Positions 9,607 to 18,605 of a stretch of 64,000 bases of DNA are shown piece by piece. The DNA lies in NCBI GenBank assembly GCA_026192395.1, contig WACF01000001.1, forward strand, positions 2,664,309 through 2,728,308. The letters are read 5' to 3'. This stretch comes from Proteobacteria bacterium 005FR1. GTDB taxonomy: Bacteria; Pseudomonadota; Gammaproteobacteria; Pseudomonadales; Cellvibrionaceae. How positions within the stretch are numbered: the stretch's first letter is position 1; each line of letters starts with the position of its first letter. Made by a program: the position numbers and the translations under genes. The notes under the pieces are model-generated. The model was not told where the DNA came from, ran no database searches, and saw only the letters and a list, made by a program, of their open reading frames with translations.

Positions 9607-9764
9607 GTGAGATGTGAGACGACCGCCAGGGAAGGCGGAAGTGCCGGGACCGTAGGGAACGAGTGCCGGCCGTGAGATGTGAGATGAAAGACACGAGCCC
9701 ACAGAGCTCGGGTAGGAAGCTGTTTTTTTGTCTTTCATCTTACGTCTCACGTCTTACGTCTTAC
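9607..9764. repeat. ORF-less inverted-repeat element related to the metK-ahcY element
   Basis: Three arms of a GTGAGATGTGAGA-type repeat lie between tkt and epd. A short arm is at 9607-9621. A second at 9672-9693 pairs with an inverted arm at 9729-9750 (20 of 22 positions), with a 35-nt loop that contains its own 5-bp hairpin (cgagc/gctcg). The inverted arm continues as gtcttacgtcttac to 9764 and overlaps the tkt stop codon at 9761-9763. The core GTGAGATGAAAG (9679-9690) is identical to 14167-14178 in the arm of the metK-ahcY element. No ORF is enclosed. Confidence 0.75.
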
Positions 9765-11752
9765 CCCTTCAGCGCCTTCACGCGCTCCACAACGTTCTCC
9801 ACCGTAAACCCAAACTTCTCAAACAATACGTCCCCCGGCGCTGAGGCACCGAAGGTGGTCATGCCGACCACGTCGCCGTCCAGACCTACATACTTGCGCC
9901 AGTAATCCGCGTGGCCCGCTTCGATGGCAACCCGTGCACGCACGGTCGGGGGCAGTACGGAGTCACGGTAGCTGCGGTCCTGCTGTTCAAAGCGCTCGGC
10001 GCAGGGCATGGAGACCACACGCACGTTCTCGCCGAGCTGTTCAGCGGCTTTCACGGCCAGCTCCACCTCAGAGCCGGTGGCGATCAGGATGACTTCGGGC
10101 TCGCCCTTGGAATCTTTCAGCACGTAGGCGCCTTTGGTGATCTGTGCGAGCTGCTCCTTGCTGCGCGGCTGCGCCGGCAGGCCCTGACGCGAAAAGATCA
10201 GCGCACTGGGTGCATCACGGGTTTCGACCGCGCAACGCCAGGCCACCGCAGATTCCACGGTGTCACAGGGACGCCAGGTTTGCAGGTTCGGCGTGGTGCG
10301 CAGATTGGTGAGCTGCTCGATGGGCTGGTGAGTCGGGCCGTCCTCGCCCAAACCAATGGAGTCGTGGGTGTAAACGAAGATGTGGGGCTGCTTCATCAGC
10401 GCCGCCATGCGCACCGCATTGCGGGCGTATTCCATGAATACCAGGAAGGTGGCACTGTAGTGAATGAAACCGCCGTGCAGGGTGATACCGTTGCCGATCG
10501 CGCTCATGGCGAATTCGCGGACGCCGTAATAGATGTAGTTGCCGGAGGCATCCTCTCGAGTGACACCCTTGGAACCGCCCCACAGGGTCAGGTTCGAGGC
10601 GGCCAGGTCGGCAGAGCCGCCGATCAGCTCCGGCAATGCCGGACCGAAGGCGCCGAGCGTGTTCTGTGAAGCCTTGCGGGTCGCCACCTTGGCGGCATCC
10701 TCCTGGCACTTCTCGATATAGGCTTGCGCAGTTTGGGCGAAATCAGCGGGCAAATCGCCGCGAATCACGCGACGCTCGAATTCCGCGGCCAATTCCGGGT
10801 TTGCTTCCCTGTAGGCGTCGAAGCGGCTCTGCCACTCGCTCTCCAGCTTGGTGCCACGGTCTTTCGCGTCCCAGGCTTTGTAGACCTTCGCGGGGATCTC
10901 GAAAGGCACGTGCTCCCAGGCCAACGTGGTTCGGCACAGGGCGACTTCGTCGTGACCCAGTGCGGCGCCATGACACTCTTCCTTGCCCTGCTTGTTCGGT
11001 GAGCCGAAACCGATCACGGTTTTGCAGCAAATCAGGGTGGGCTTGTCGGATTGCGCGCGGGCGGTTTCGATGGCCTGTTTGATGGCGTTGCTATCGTGGC
11101 CGTCTACATTGGCGAGGACATGCCAGCCGTAGCTTTCAAAGCGCTTGGGCGTGTCGTCGGTGAACCAGCCTTCCACTTCGCCATCGATGGAAATGCCGTT
11201 GTCGTCATAAAAGGCGATCAGCTTGCCCAGGCCCTGAGTGCCCGCCAGCGATGCCGCTTCGTGGGAGATGCCTTCCATCATGCAGCCGTCGCCCATGAAG
11301 ACATAGGTGTAGTGGTCGACGATCTCGTGGCCGGGACGGTTGAACTGGGCGGCCAGCACTTTTTCAGCCATCGCCATGCCCACCGCATTGGCAAAACCCT
11401 GGCCCAGCGGCCCGGTGGTGGTTTCCACTCCGGGGGTGTCGCCGTACTCGGGATGTCCCGGGGTTTTGGAGTGCCACTGGCGGAAATTCTTGATGTCTTC
11501 GATGGAGACGTCGTAGCCGGTCAGGTGCAGCAGAGAATAAATGAGCATCGAGCCATGACCGTTGGACAGGACAAAGCGGTCGCGATCGGGCCAGGCAGGA
11601 TTGGTGGGGTTGTGCTCCAGGTAGTCATTCCAGAGGACTTCGGCGATGTCCGCCATCCCCATGGGCGCCCCTGGGTGGCCACTGTTGGCTTGCTGCACAG
11701 CATCCATACTGAGGACTCGGATGGCATTGGCGAGTTCGTTGCGTGCGGGCAT
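9761..11752 (-). CDS. tkt: transketolase
   Basis: 663 residues, standard length. Thiamine-diphosphate enzyme that moves two-carbon units between sugar phosphates in the pentose phosphate pathway. Seen features: [20 protein letters not shown] at the N-terminus, the ThDP motif starting GDGCMMEG and ending in the YDDN region, the DGHD loop, the pyrimidine-domain [15 protein letters not shown] stretch and the C-terminal domain with [16 protein letters not shown]. The start is the ATG at 11752 ([12 protein letters not shown]); 23 extra upstream codons lack similarity. The stop codon lies inside the inverted-repeat element described above. The gene is divergent from the SahR-type regulator, sharing a 242-bp intergenic region. 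Confidence 0.97.
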   Translation of the reverse strand: MPARNELANAIRVLSMDAVQQANSGHPGAPMGMADIAEVLWNDYLEHNPTNPAWPDRDRFVLSNGHGSMLIYSLLHLTGYDVSIEDIKNFRQWHSKTPGHPEYGDTPGVETTTGPLGQGFANAVGMAMAEKVLAAQFNRPGHEIVDHYTYVFMGDGCMMEGISHEAASLAGTQGLGKLIAFYDDNGISIDGEVEGWFTDDTPKRFESYGWHVLANVDGHDSNAIKQAIETARAQSDKPTLICCKTVIGFGSPNKQGKEECHGAALGHDEVALCRTTLAWEHVPFEIPAKVYKAWDAKDRGTKLESEWQSRFDAYREANPELAAEFERRVIRGDLPADFAQTAQAYIEKCQEDAAKVATRKASQNTLGAFGPALPELIGGSADLAASNLTLWGGSKGVTREDASGNYIYYGVREFAMSAIGNGITLHGGFIHYSATFLVFMEYARNAVRMAALMKQPHIFVYTHDSIGLGEDGPTHQPIEQLTNLRTTPNLQTWRPCDTVESAVAWRCAVETRDAPSALIFSRQGLPAQPRSKEQLAQITKGAYVLKDSKGEPEVILIATGSEVELAVKAAEQLGENVRVVSMPCAERFEQQDRSYRDSVLPPTVRARVAIEAGHADYWRKYVGLDGDVVGMTTFGASAPGDVLFEKFGFTVENVVERVKALKG

Positions 11753-11917
11753 GGGGGCTGGGCTCCTGGACTTGCGGGTCTCTGCGGCTGAAAGAACGAG
11801 AAATGGCGCGGAGGGCGCCAAAAAGGGTGCGTATTGTCCTTGATCGCCGGGTTAGCGTAAAGGTCTGCCGGTCAAATCTTGTGCGCTTGCTGGCGCCCAC
11901 CACCTCTTCCGCTCAAG

Positions 11918-11961
11918 CTATATCAAAACTTTTTGATATAGGATTGCAGCGCTGCTACACT
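11918..11961 (+). promoter_or_regulatory. palindromic operator over a sigma-70 promoter of sahR-metK-ahcY
   Basis: A perfect 24-nt palindrome at 11918-11941 has 11-nt arms, ctatatcaaaa and ttttgatatag, around a 2-nt centre. Its right arm contains TTGATA (11933-11938), which is followed by a 17-nt spacer and TACACT (11956-11961), a good sigma-70 promoter for the downstream genes. The position fits repression by a dimeric ArsR-family protein blocking the -35 region. The regulator gene next door belongs to the SahR type, known to sense S-adenosylhomocysteine, so autoregulation of the methyl-cycle operon is the natural reading. Confidence 0.8.
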
Positions 11962-11994
11962 CGCCCTCATTTACGCTCTGACAGTCAGGTTTTC

Positions 11995-12981
11995 ATGCTG
12001 CAAGCCGCCCCCCAAGTCAGTAGTCCAGATGCGCTGGACCGCCTGGCCGCCTGCCTCAAGGCCGCCGGCGATCCGCTGCGCCTGGAGATTTTGCGGGTGC
12101 TGGCGCGGGGCTCCTACGGGGTTCTGGAGCTGAGCCGTATCTTCGACATGAAGCAGTCCGGGATGAGCCACCATTTAAAGGTGCTGGCCAATGCGGAGCT
12201 GGTGGCGACCCGTCGTGAAGGCAACTCCATTTATTACCGCCGCGCCCATGCCCCGGCCGACGACGAGCTGCATCCGGTTCAGACCCAGGTTTATGCAGCG
12301 CTAGATCGGGTGTCCCTGCACCCCACCGTGCAGCAGCGCCTGTCGGAAGTCCAGCAGGAAAGGGCGCGGGCTTCGCAGCAGTTCTTCGCGGACAATGCGA
12401 ACAAATTTCGCGAGCAACAGGATCTGATCGCCAGCTATCCCGTCTATGCGGAACATGTGGCGGAAATGCTGCGGCAAATTCCCCGCGAGCGCTTCGACGC
12501 CGCGCTGGAAATCGGCCCCGGCGAAGGCGAGTTCCTTGGAGTGTTGAGCGAGGATTATCGGCAAGTCTGCGCCTTGGATAACTCCTCGGACATGCTGGAG
12601 CGGGCGCGTCAGTTCGCGGCCCATCAGGGGCTGGACAATGTGGAGTTTCTGCTCGGCGAATCGCAGCTGGCAGTTGAGAAAAAACTGGCGGTGGACTGCG
12701 TGGTGATCAACATGGTCCTGCACCACACGCCATCGCCCGGGGATATTTTTTACGACGCCGCCAGCGTACTGCGCCCGGGCGGCTCACTGGTGGTCACCGA
12801 TCTGTGCCGTCACGATCAGCACTGGGCCAGCGAATCCTGCGGCGATCTATGGCTCGGCTTCGAGCCGCAAGACTTCAGCGAGTGGGCCAGCGAGGCGGGT
12901 TTACAGGAAGGACAAAGCAGCTATTTCGCCTTGCGCAACGGTTTCCAAATTCAGATTCGACATTTCCATAAAGGAGCATAA
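11995..12981 (+). CDS. sahR: ArsR-family regulator fused to a methyltransferase domain (SahR type)
   Basis: 328 residues from the ATG at 11995, which has AGG 6 nt upstream. Residues about 12-85 are an ArsR winged helix ([31 protein letters not shown], then the wing [12 protein letters not shown]). Residues about 150-328 are a SAM-type methyltransferase fold with EIGPGEGEF at 172-180 and [13 protein letters not shown]. SahR-type regulators use this domain to bind S-adenosylhomocysteine and control metK and ahcY; here both genes follow at 4 nt and 503 nt past metK. The palindrome upstream supports this assignment. No arsenic-type cysteine pair is seen in the recognition region. Enzymatic activity of the second domain is doubtful. 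Confidence 0.88.
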   Translation: MLQAAPQVSSPDALDRLAACLKAAGDPLRLEILRVLARGSYGVLELSRIFDMKQSGMSHHLKVLANAELVATRREGNSIYYRRAHAPADDELHPVQTQVYAALDRVSLHPTVQQRLSEVQQERARASQQFFADNANKFREQQDLIASYPVYAEHVAEMLRQIPRERFDAALEIGPGEGEFLGVLSEDYRQVCALDNSSDMLERARQFAAHQGLDNVEFLLGESQLAVEKKLAVDCVVINMVLHHTPSPGDIFYDAASVLRPGGSLVVTDLCRHDQHWASESCGDLWLGFEPQDFSEWASEAGLQEGQSSYFALRNGFQIQIRHFHKGA

Positions 12982-12985
12982 CAAC

Positions 12986-14140
12986 ATGGCTAACTACTCT
13001 GTCTTCACATCCGAATCGGTGTCGGAAGGCCATCCCGACAAGATGGCCGACCAGATTTCCGATGCGATTGTCGATGCGATTCTCACAGACGATCCCAACG
13101 CGCGGGTTGCAGTGGAAACCCTGGTCAAAACCGGCATGGCGATCGTCGCCGGTGAAGTCCGCACCTCCACGTATGTGGACCTTGAAGATCTGATCCGCGA
13201 CGTGATTCTCGACATCGGCTACGACTCCAGCGAGGTAGGCTTCGACGGCGCCTCCTGTGCGGTACTGAATGCGATCGGTAAGCAGAGCTCCGATATCGCC
13301 ATGGGCGTGGACGAAGCCGAGAACAAGGCGCAGGGTGCCGGCGACCAGGGTCTGATGTTCGGCTACGCCAGCAACGAAACACCGGTGCTGATGCCTGCTC
13401 CCATCTATTACTCACACCGCCTGGTGCAGCGTCAGGCGCATCTGCGCAAGCACAAGATTCTCCCCTGGCTGCGTCCCGACGCGAAGAGCCAGGTGACCCT
13501 GCGCTACGAAGACGGCAAGCCGGTCGCGGTGGATGCCGTCGTACTCTCAACCCAGCACAGTCCGGAAGTATCCCAGGCGGACATTCGCGAAGCAGTGATG
13601 GAAGAAATCATCAAGCACGTCCTGCCCGCCGAGTGGCTGCACAAGGACACTCTTTACCACATAAATCCCACCGGCCAGTTCATCATTGGCGGTCCGGTAG
13701 GTGATTGCGGCCTGACCGGACGCAAGATCATCGTCGACACCTACGGCGGCATGGCCCGTCACGGCGGCGGCGCTTTCTCCGGCAAGGATCCCTCGAAAGT
13801 TGACCGCTCCGCTGCTTACGCCACTCGCTACGTAGCCAAAAACATTGTCGCCGCCGGCCTCGCCGACCGTTGCGAAATCCAGGTGTCCTATGCCATTGGC
13901 GTTGCCGAACCGACGTCCATCTCCGTGGAAACTTTCGGCACTGGCAAAGTGAGCAACGACAAGATCTCCGAACTGGTCCGCGAACACTTCGACCTGCGTC
14001 CGGGCGGCCTCATCGAAATGCTTGACCTGAAGCGCCCGATCTATCGCCCTACTGCGGCTTACGGTCACTTCGGTCGTGAAGATGAAGGCTTCAGCTGGGA
14101 AAAGACGGACAAGGCGGAGGCGTTAAAGTCGGCGCTGTAA
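12986..14140 (+). CDS. metK: S-adenosylmethionine synthase
   Basis: 384 residues. Makes S-adenosylmethionine from methionine and ATP; a cytoplasmic tetramer with magnesium and potassium. Motifs: [15 protein letters not shown] for [15 protein letters not shown], the hexapeptide-like [17 protein letters not shown] (P-loop-like) and the [13 protein letters not shown]-terminal core. It begins 4 nt after the regulator stop, with an AGGAG site in that stop region, so both are cotranscribed. The next gene, ahcY, is part of the same methyl cycle but is separated by an inserted repeat-bounded element. Confidence 0.98.
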   Translation: MANYSVFTSESVSEGHPDKMADQISDAIVDAILTDDPNARVAVETLVKTGMAIVAGEVRTSTYVDLEDLIRDVILDIGYDSSEVGFDGASCAVLNAIGKQSSDIAMGVDEAENKAQGAGDQGLMFGYASNETPVLMPAPIYYSHRLVQRQAHLRKHKILPWLRPDAKSQVTLRYEDGKPVAVDAVVLSTQHSPEVSQADIREAVMEEIIKHVLPAEWLHKDTLYHINPTGQFIIGGPVGDCGLTGRKIIVDTYGGMARHGGGAFSGKDPSKVDRSAAYATRYVAKNIVAAGLADRCEIQVSYAIGVAEPTSISVETFGTGKVSNDKISELVREHFDLRPGGLIEMLDLKRPIYRPTAAYGHFGREDEGFSWEKTDKAEALKSAL

Positions 14141-14150
14141 GCCGCGGGAA

Positions 14151-14614
14151 ATGTGAGATGTGAGACGTGAGATGAAAGGGACTGGATCGGAGCACATGGA
14201 TGGATCAGGGGAAAATTGTTCGTCGGCATGAAAAGCTCGATGCCTGGCGAGATGCCATGGACTTGGTCACAGTCGTCTATCGTCTCGCCGCGGCATTTCC
14301 TGCGCACGAGCGTTTTGCGCTCACATCTCAGCTCAAGCGTGCCAGCGTGAGCGTACCTTCCAATATTGCCGAAGGTGCAGCTCGCGGAAGCCATAAGGAA
14401 TTCCTGCGTTTTCTCGGTATTGCACGAGGCTCGCTGGCAGAAGTTGAAACTCACTTACAGATAGCCAAACGTCTCGGGTATCTGGATAACGCAACAGAGG
14501 CTTATGACCTGGCCAACAAGACATATGCCAAGCTAAACGCCTTAATACAAATGCTCAAATCAAGAATCGAGATGTGTGTGTAGGCCCTTTCATCTCACGT
14601 CTCACATCTAACAT
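14151..14614 (+). mobile_element. IVS-like element: S23/IVP gene enclosed by a 30-nt inverted repeat
   Basis: The left arm is 14151-14180 and the right arm 14585-14614; 29 of 30 positions are complementary. Each is built from TGAGAYG-type steps ending in GATGAAAGGG on the inside. The 404 nt between them hold only the four-helix-bundle gene, whose stop codon is directly before the right arm. The interior is visibly more A+T-rich than metK and ahcY. The structure copies the design of 23S rRNA intervening sequences (long stem plus IVP gene), but it lies between two protein genes. No transposase and no obvious target-site duplication is seen, so mobility is inferred from repeat relatives elsewhere in the window. 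Confidence 0.75.
14200..14583 (+). CDS. four helix bundle protein (23S rRNA intervening-sequence / S23 family)
   Basis: 127 residues, a typical length for this family (PF05635/TIGR02436). Signature blocks are KLDAWRDAMDLVTVVYRLAA, the LTSQLKRASVSVPSNIAEGA region with SNIAEG at 54-59, EFLRFLGIARGSLAEVETHL and a final long helix. The family was first found inside 23S rRNA intervening sequences; members are pentameric helical bundles related to the Avd protein of diversity-generating retroelements, and standalone members have no firmly established function. The ATG at 14200 has GGAG 7 nt upstream; an ATG at 14196 is out of frame. The flanking inverted repeat suggests the protein might bind or accompany its own RNA stem. 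Confidence 0.93.
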   Translation: MDQGKIVRRHEKLDAWRDAMDLVTVVYRLAAAFPAHERFALTSQLKRASVSVPSNIAEGAARGSHKEFLRFLGIARGSLAEVETHLQIAKRLGYLDNATEAYDLANKTYAKLNALIQMLKSRIEMCV

Positions 14615-14643
14615 CTCACAACAAATCACCAACGGAGTACCCG

Positions 14644-16041
14644 ATGACCACAGCCACAGAAACCGCAACAAGCACCACCCTCGACTACAAAGTCGCCGAC
14701 ATCTCCCTCGCCGACTGGGGCCGTCGCGAAATCGAAATTGCCGAAGGTGAAATGCCGGCTCTGATGGCGCTGCGCGAGCGCTATCGAAAGGAACAGCCGC
14801 TGCAAGGCGCGAAGATTCTTGGCTGCATTCACATGACGATTCAAACCGCAGTGCTGATCGAAACATTGATCGCGCTCGGCGCCGAAGTGCGCTGGTCATC
14901 CTGCAACATCTTTTCGACGCAGGACCACGCGGCAGCAGCGATCGCAAAAGCCGGCATTCCGGTGTTCGCCTGGAAAGGCGAAACGGAAGAAGAGTTCTGG
15001 TGGTGCATCGAGCAAACCATTCTGAAGGATGGCAAGCCCTGGGACGCCAACATGATTCTCGACGATGGCGGCGATCTGACCCAGATGGCGCATGACAAGT
15101 ACCCGCAGATTCTCGACAACATCCACGGCATTTCAGAAGAGACCACCACCGGCGTTCACCGCCTGGTGCAAATGATGGAAGAAGGTTCCTTGAAAGTGCC
15201 GGCCATCAACGTGAACGATGCGGTAACCAAATCAAAGAACGACAACAAGTACGGCTGCCGCCACAGTCTGAACGACGCCATCAAGCGCGGCGTTGACCAC
15301 CTGCTCTCGGGCAAGAAAGCACTGGTGATCGGCTATGGTGACGTGGGCAAAGGCTCCGCTGCCTCACTGCGTCAGGAAGGCATGATCGTGAAGATTTCCG
15401 AAATCGATCCGATCTGCGCCATGCAGGCCTGTATGGATGGCTTTGAAGTGGTTTCGCCCTATAAGAACGGCATCAACACCGGCAAGTTCGAAGACGTCGA
15501 ACACGACCTGCTGGGCAAAACCGATCTCGTGGTAACCACGACCGGCAACGTCGACGTTTGCGATGCCAACATGCTGCGCGCCCTGAAGAGCGGCTGCGTT
15601 GTCTGCAACATCGGCCACTTCGACAGCGAGATCGACACCGCCTACATGCGCAAAAACTGGGAATGGGAAGAAGTGAAGCCGCAGGTCCACAAGATCTACC
15701 GCGATCGCAGCAGCAACGATCATCTGCTGCTGCTCTCTGAAGGTCGTCTGGTCAACCTCGGCAATGCTACTGGCCACCCTTCTCGCATCATGGACGGCTC
15801 CTTCGCCAACCAGGTGCTCGCGCAGATTTATCTGTACGAAGGCAAATTCGCTGAGTTGCCGATCGACCAGAAAGAAAAGAATATCTACGTGCGTGTTCTT
15901 CCCAAGTCCCTGGATGAAGAAGTCGCCCGCTACATGGTGGAAGGCTTCGGTGGTGTCATCACCAAGATGACTCCGGCACAGGCGAAGTACATCCACGTTC
16001 CGGTGGAAGGTCCCTTCAAGCCGGAGTCTTATAAGTACTAA
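14644..16041 (+). CDS. ahcY: adenosylhomocysteinase
   Basis: 465 residues. Hydrolyses S-adenosylhomocysteine to adenosine and homocysteine, relieving product inhibition of methyltransferases. Seen: an [18 protein letters not shown]-terminus, the NAD-binding [25 protein letters not shown], and the C-terminal [18 protein letters not shown] ending in the Lys-Tyr tail that reaches the neighbouring subunit. The NAD-dependent bacterial type carries the roughly 40-residue insert seen here (residues about 150-190). A CGGAG site precedes the ATG. The gene probably belongs to the SahR operon, but the inserted element between it and metK could separate the two messages. An independent promoter was not obvious. 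Confidence 0.98.
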   Translation: MTTATETATSTTLDYKVADISLADWGRREIEIAEGEMPALMALRERYRKEQPLQGAKILGCIHMTIQTAVLIETLIALGAEVRWSSCNIFSTQDHAAAAIAKAGIPVFAWKGETEEEFWWCIEQTILKDGKPWDANMILDDGGDLTQMAHDKYPQILDNIHGISEETTTGVHRLVQMMEEGSLKVPAINVNDAVTKSKNDNKYGCRHSLNDAIKRGVDHLLSGKKALVIGYGDVGKGSAASLRQEGMIVKISEIDPICAMQACMDGFEVVSPYKNGINTGKFEDVEHDLLGKTDLVVTTTGNVDVCDANMLRALKSGCVVCNIGHFDSEIDTAYMRKNWEWEEVKPQVHKIYRDRSSNDHLLLLSEGRLVNLGNATGHPSRIMDGSFANQVLAQIYLYEGKFAELPIDQKEKNIYVRVLPKSLDEEVARYMVEGFGGVITKMTPAQAKYIHVPVEGPFKPESYKY

Positions 16042-16064
16042 GCACTCCTTTCTGGGATCCTCGT

Positions 16065-16089
16065 AACTGGCCGCCCCGCGCGGCCAGTT
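16065..16089 (+). terminator. intrinsic terminator of the sahR-metK-ahcY operon
   Basis: aactggccgc pairs perfectly with gcggccagtt around a 5-nt loop and is followed by ttcgttt. It begins 24 nt after the ahcY stop and 21 nt before the rsmE start, so it ends the methyl-cycle operon. Confidence 0.85.
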
Positions 16090-16109
16090 TTCGTTTACAC
16101 TCCTGCCCT

Positions 16110-16844
16110 ATGCGTATTCCAAGAGTCTATATCGATCAACCCTTGCAGCTCGGCCAACAAGTCGAACTCCCGTCCGATCGCGCCCACTACGTTGCCAATG
16201 TCCTCCGATTGGCTCCGGGCCGCCCCTTGATTCTGTTCAATGGCCAAGGCGGCGAGTACAGCAGCACTCTCGTCAATACCAGCAAGAAGAGCGCGACCGT
16301 CCAGCTTGATTCCTTCGATCCCGTTGATCGCGAATCATCGCTTGACCTCGAGCTGGCGATCGGGCTCTCGCGGGGCGATCGCATGGACTGGGTAATTCAG
16401 AAAGCGACTGAGCTCGGCGTGTCCCGTATTTCCCTCCTCGACACCGAACGCTCGGAAGTAAAACTCAAAGCGGACCGAGCGGCAAAGAAGATGTCTCACT
16501 GGCAGCAGGTTATTATCAGCGCTTGCGAGCAGTGTCAGCGCAACAGACTGCCCGTACTAAATGCTCCTCGCGACTTCGGAGCGCTGCTCGCGCAGTGTGA
16601 CTCGAAGCGGAAGCTGATACTGCACCCGACATGTGATTCGCTCGAACCGGCGAGCATGAGCGCAACCGACAGCATCACGGTCCTGATCGGGCCGGAAGGC
16701 GGTTTCAGTGAAGAGGAAGTGGAGATCGCCACCGATCATGGCTTCACCGGTTGGCAACTCGGCAGCCGTATACTGCGAACCGAAACTGCGCCAATTGCTG
16801 CGCTTGCCATTCTGCAATTCGCGCTCGGGGATTTAGGCCGTTGA
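16110..16844 (+). CDS. rsmE: 16S rRNA (uracil(1498)-N(3))-methyltransferase
   Basis: 244 residues. Methylates N3 of U1498 in helix 44 of 16S rRNA, using SAM. Two parts are seen: an N-terminal PUA-like RNA-binding portion (residues 1-70, with DRAHYVANVLRLAPG) and a C-terminal SPOUT knot. The knot has GDRMDWVIQKATELGV, SACEQCQRNRLP, TVLIGPEGGFSEEEVE and LGSRILRTETAPIAAL. The last two are the SAM-binding knot motifs. In Pseudomonas-like genomes rsmE lies near gshB; here the Pil-Chp cluster is between them. The gene starts close behind a terminator, so it should have its own promoter. Confidence 0.95.
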   Translation: MRIPRVYIDQPLQLGQQVELPSDRAHYVANVLRLAPGRPLILFNGQGGEYSSTLVNTSKKSATVQLDSFDPVDRESSLDLELAIGLSRGDRMDWVIQKATELGVSRISLLDTERSEVKLKADRAAKKMSHWQQVIISACEQCQRNRLPVLNAPRDFGALLAQCDSKRKLILHPTCDSLEPASMSATDSITVLIGPEGGFSEEEVEIATDHGFTGWQLGSRILRTETAPIAALAILQFALGDLGR

Positions 16845-17009
16845 GTCCGCGCGTGGCTGCATTGCTGCTCCCCTGCGTTCAAGCTGGTTCGATTACCGAG
16901 TTGACTTGAATATCAGCTGTGACAATGTGCTGAAAACTTCAGTTGCCCTGCTGAAACATTATTTCGATCGGGGCGGGAGCCTGATTGAGCTATGAGCTTC
17001 GGGCGTTGT

Positions 17010-17498
17010 TTATCGCCCGTTCTGGTAGTCGATAAAGGCTTGTTCGAAGGCCACTACATCCGGAATTGCCAGATCCTCGCCCGCATGGCTGACATGCATT
17101 AATTCGAAGCGCCGCAGACTGGCGTTCTCCACTTCCTGAATCTCGTCAGCCTTGACACGTGAAAGTCGGGGAATGCCCTGGGTGGCAAGGCCGAGAAAGG
17201 GAAGGCTGTCATCGACGCCGGCGTTGTTGAGCACCGCGATACGGCAGCGGCTGTGGTAGGAAGGCATGGCTTCGCCACTCAGAACTTCAAGACTGATCAG
17301 CGGGACGCGCTGTTCGCGCCAGGTGATATCGCCGAGGTACCAATCGGGCGCTTGTGGGTCATGCTCCGGATTGCGGAAGGGAATCATCTCCGCGACGGTG
17401 ACCGCGGGGATCAGCAAGTGCCGGCCAACGAGCGGAAGCAGCAGGCTGCTGACTTCGGTCACTTCGCGGCTTTCAAGTTTCTTTTGCGCTTCACTCAT
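17010..17498 (-). CDS. chpC: CheW-like accessory protein ChpC
   Basis: 162 residues from the ATG at 17498, chosen because AGGTGA lies 5 nt upstream; an ATG at 17516 has no comparable site. The protein is a single CheW-like domain (LLLPLVGRHLLIPAVTVAEMIPF, then YLGDITWREQRVPLISLE). ChpC is the second CheW-type adaptor of the Pil-Chp system in Pseudomonas, where it modulates responses to some host signals. The stop codon is inside a 6-bp hairpin (cgggcg/cgcccg) that may close the operon. The gene is the last of the cluster and lies 36 nt beyond chpB. Confidence 0.88.
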   Translation of the reverse strand: MSEAQKKLESREVTEVSSLLLPLVGRHLLIPAVTVAEMIPFRNPEHDPQAPDWYLGDITWREQRVPLISLEVLSGEAMPSYHSRCRIAVLNNAGVDDSLPFLGLATQGIPRLSRVKADEIQEVENASLRRFELMHVSHAGEDLAIPDVVAFEQAFIDYQNGR

Positions 17499-17534
17499 CG
17501 CTTCACCTGATTTCATTCTTTGCCAGCCGATCGA

Positions 17535-18605
17535 CTAGCTCGGCAAGGCGGCTGCGTTGCCCGCCCGTTTCAGTTCTCGCAGCAGTTGTCCGGCCAGCTC
17601 AACCGGGTCGCCTTCGAATTCGACGCAGCCCATCGCCAGCGTGGAATTGGGCATTGAGTCGCTGGTGCAGGTACTCGGCGATTGCACCCAGACCTGGCCG
17701 CCCTTCTGCCGCATGAGCCGGCTGCCCACGGCGCCGTCATCACCCATGCCCGTGAAGACAATGACTCCGCTGCGCCGGCCAAAGCAGTGGGCAACATTCG
17801 CAATGACGTAATCCGCCGAGGGGCTGTAAGGTGCGGCCCAAGGACGGTCGTTGACCACGAACGTTCCGTTCGCCAGCAATTCCGTGGCATTGTCCGGTGA
17901 TACGATGGCGACTTCGTTGGGACGAATCACGCTACCGTGTTCCACCACCTGCGCCGGATAATTGCCGGCCCGGGTCACCACTTGGGCCAAGGTATCCTTG
18001 AAGCCCGTGTCGATATGCTGGACGTAAACAAAGCCGACACCGAGGCCGGGTGGCAATGCGCCCAGGAACTGTTTGACGGCTGCCGGGCCACCAGTAGACG
18101 CGGCCAGTACCCACACATCTTTTGCACTGCCCTGCTCGGTATTGGCCAGGTTGATGGCACCGGTCAGGTGGTGCAGTTTTTCTCTCAGGCGACGTGCCCA
18201 CGCCTGGTACTTCGGATCGTGAGTGCCGGGCACTGGGCCATCACAGAAGATCACGGCAGCGCTTTGCTGGTCCAACCAGTGCTCGTGTTCCAGCCAATGC
18301 AGCAGGTTTTGCTCGCCGGCCACCGCATTCTGTGCGCTTTCTTTCCCATCGGAAGCTCGACTGAGCGCGCTTTTGTCCGCGCTATCGCGCCCGCCATCGG
18401 AAGGGCTGTCTCCGTCGACGACCACCAGCCAAGCATCCACTTCACGGGCGCGACTGACGCGCTCGAGATCGGCCTGGTCTGCGAGTTCGGCAATCAGCGG
18501 GCACATGACAGCCTGGTGTCCGCTGTCCTCCACCAGTATCCGCAGGCTGCGTTGTTGCAACTGCGTGTGCGCCAGCAAGCCGATACGTAGTGGATGGGCC
18601 CTCAC
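17535..18605 (-). CDS. chpB: CheB-type methylesterase ChpB
   Basis: 356 residues. Removes methyl groups from the PilJ receptor in adaptation. The C-terminal half is the CheB esterase: Ser170 in LAASTGGPAAV, His197 in YVQHIDTGFKD and Asp289/290 in FTGMGDDGAVG form the triad. The N-terminal 130 residues occupy the place of a receiver domain, but the recognisable receiver pattern is weak (WLVVVDGDSPSDG), as in Pseudomonas ChpB. The GTG start shares its first base with the chpA stop (TAGTG), so translation is coupled to chpA. Confidence 0.92.
   Translation of the reverse strand: MRAHPLRIGLLAHTQLQQRSLRILVEDSGHQAVMCPLIAELADQADLERVSRAREVDAWLVVVDGDSPSDGGRDSADKSALSRASDGKESAQNAVAGEQNLLHWLEHEHWLDQQSAAVIFCDGPVPGTHDPKYQAWARRLREKLHHLTGAINLANTEQGSAKDVWVLAASTGGPAAVKQFLGALPPGLGVGFVYVQHIDTGFKDTLAQVVTRAGNYPAQVVEHGSVIRPNEVAIVSPDNATELLANGTFVVNDRPWAAPYSPSADYVIANVAHCFGRRSGVIVFTGMGDDGAVGSRLMRQKGGQVWVQSPSTCTSDSMPNSTLAMGCVEFEGDPVELAGQLLRELKRAGNAAALPS

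Noticed and set aside
14615-14643. SAH riboswitch upstream of ahcY
   Set aside because: Only about 29 nt remain between the repeat arm and the start, too short for the riboswitch, and its conserved core is not seen.
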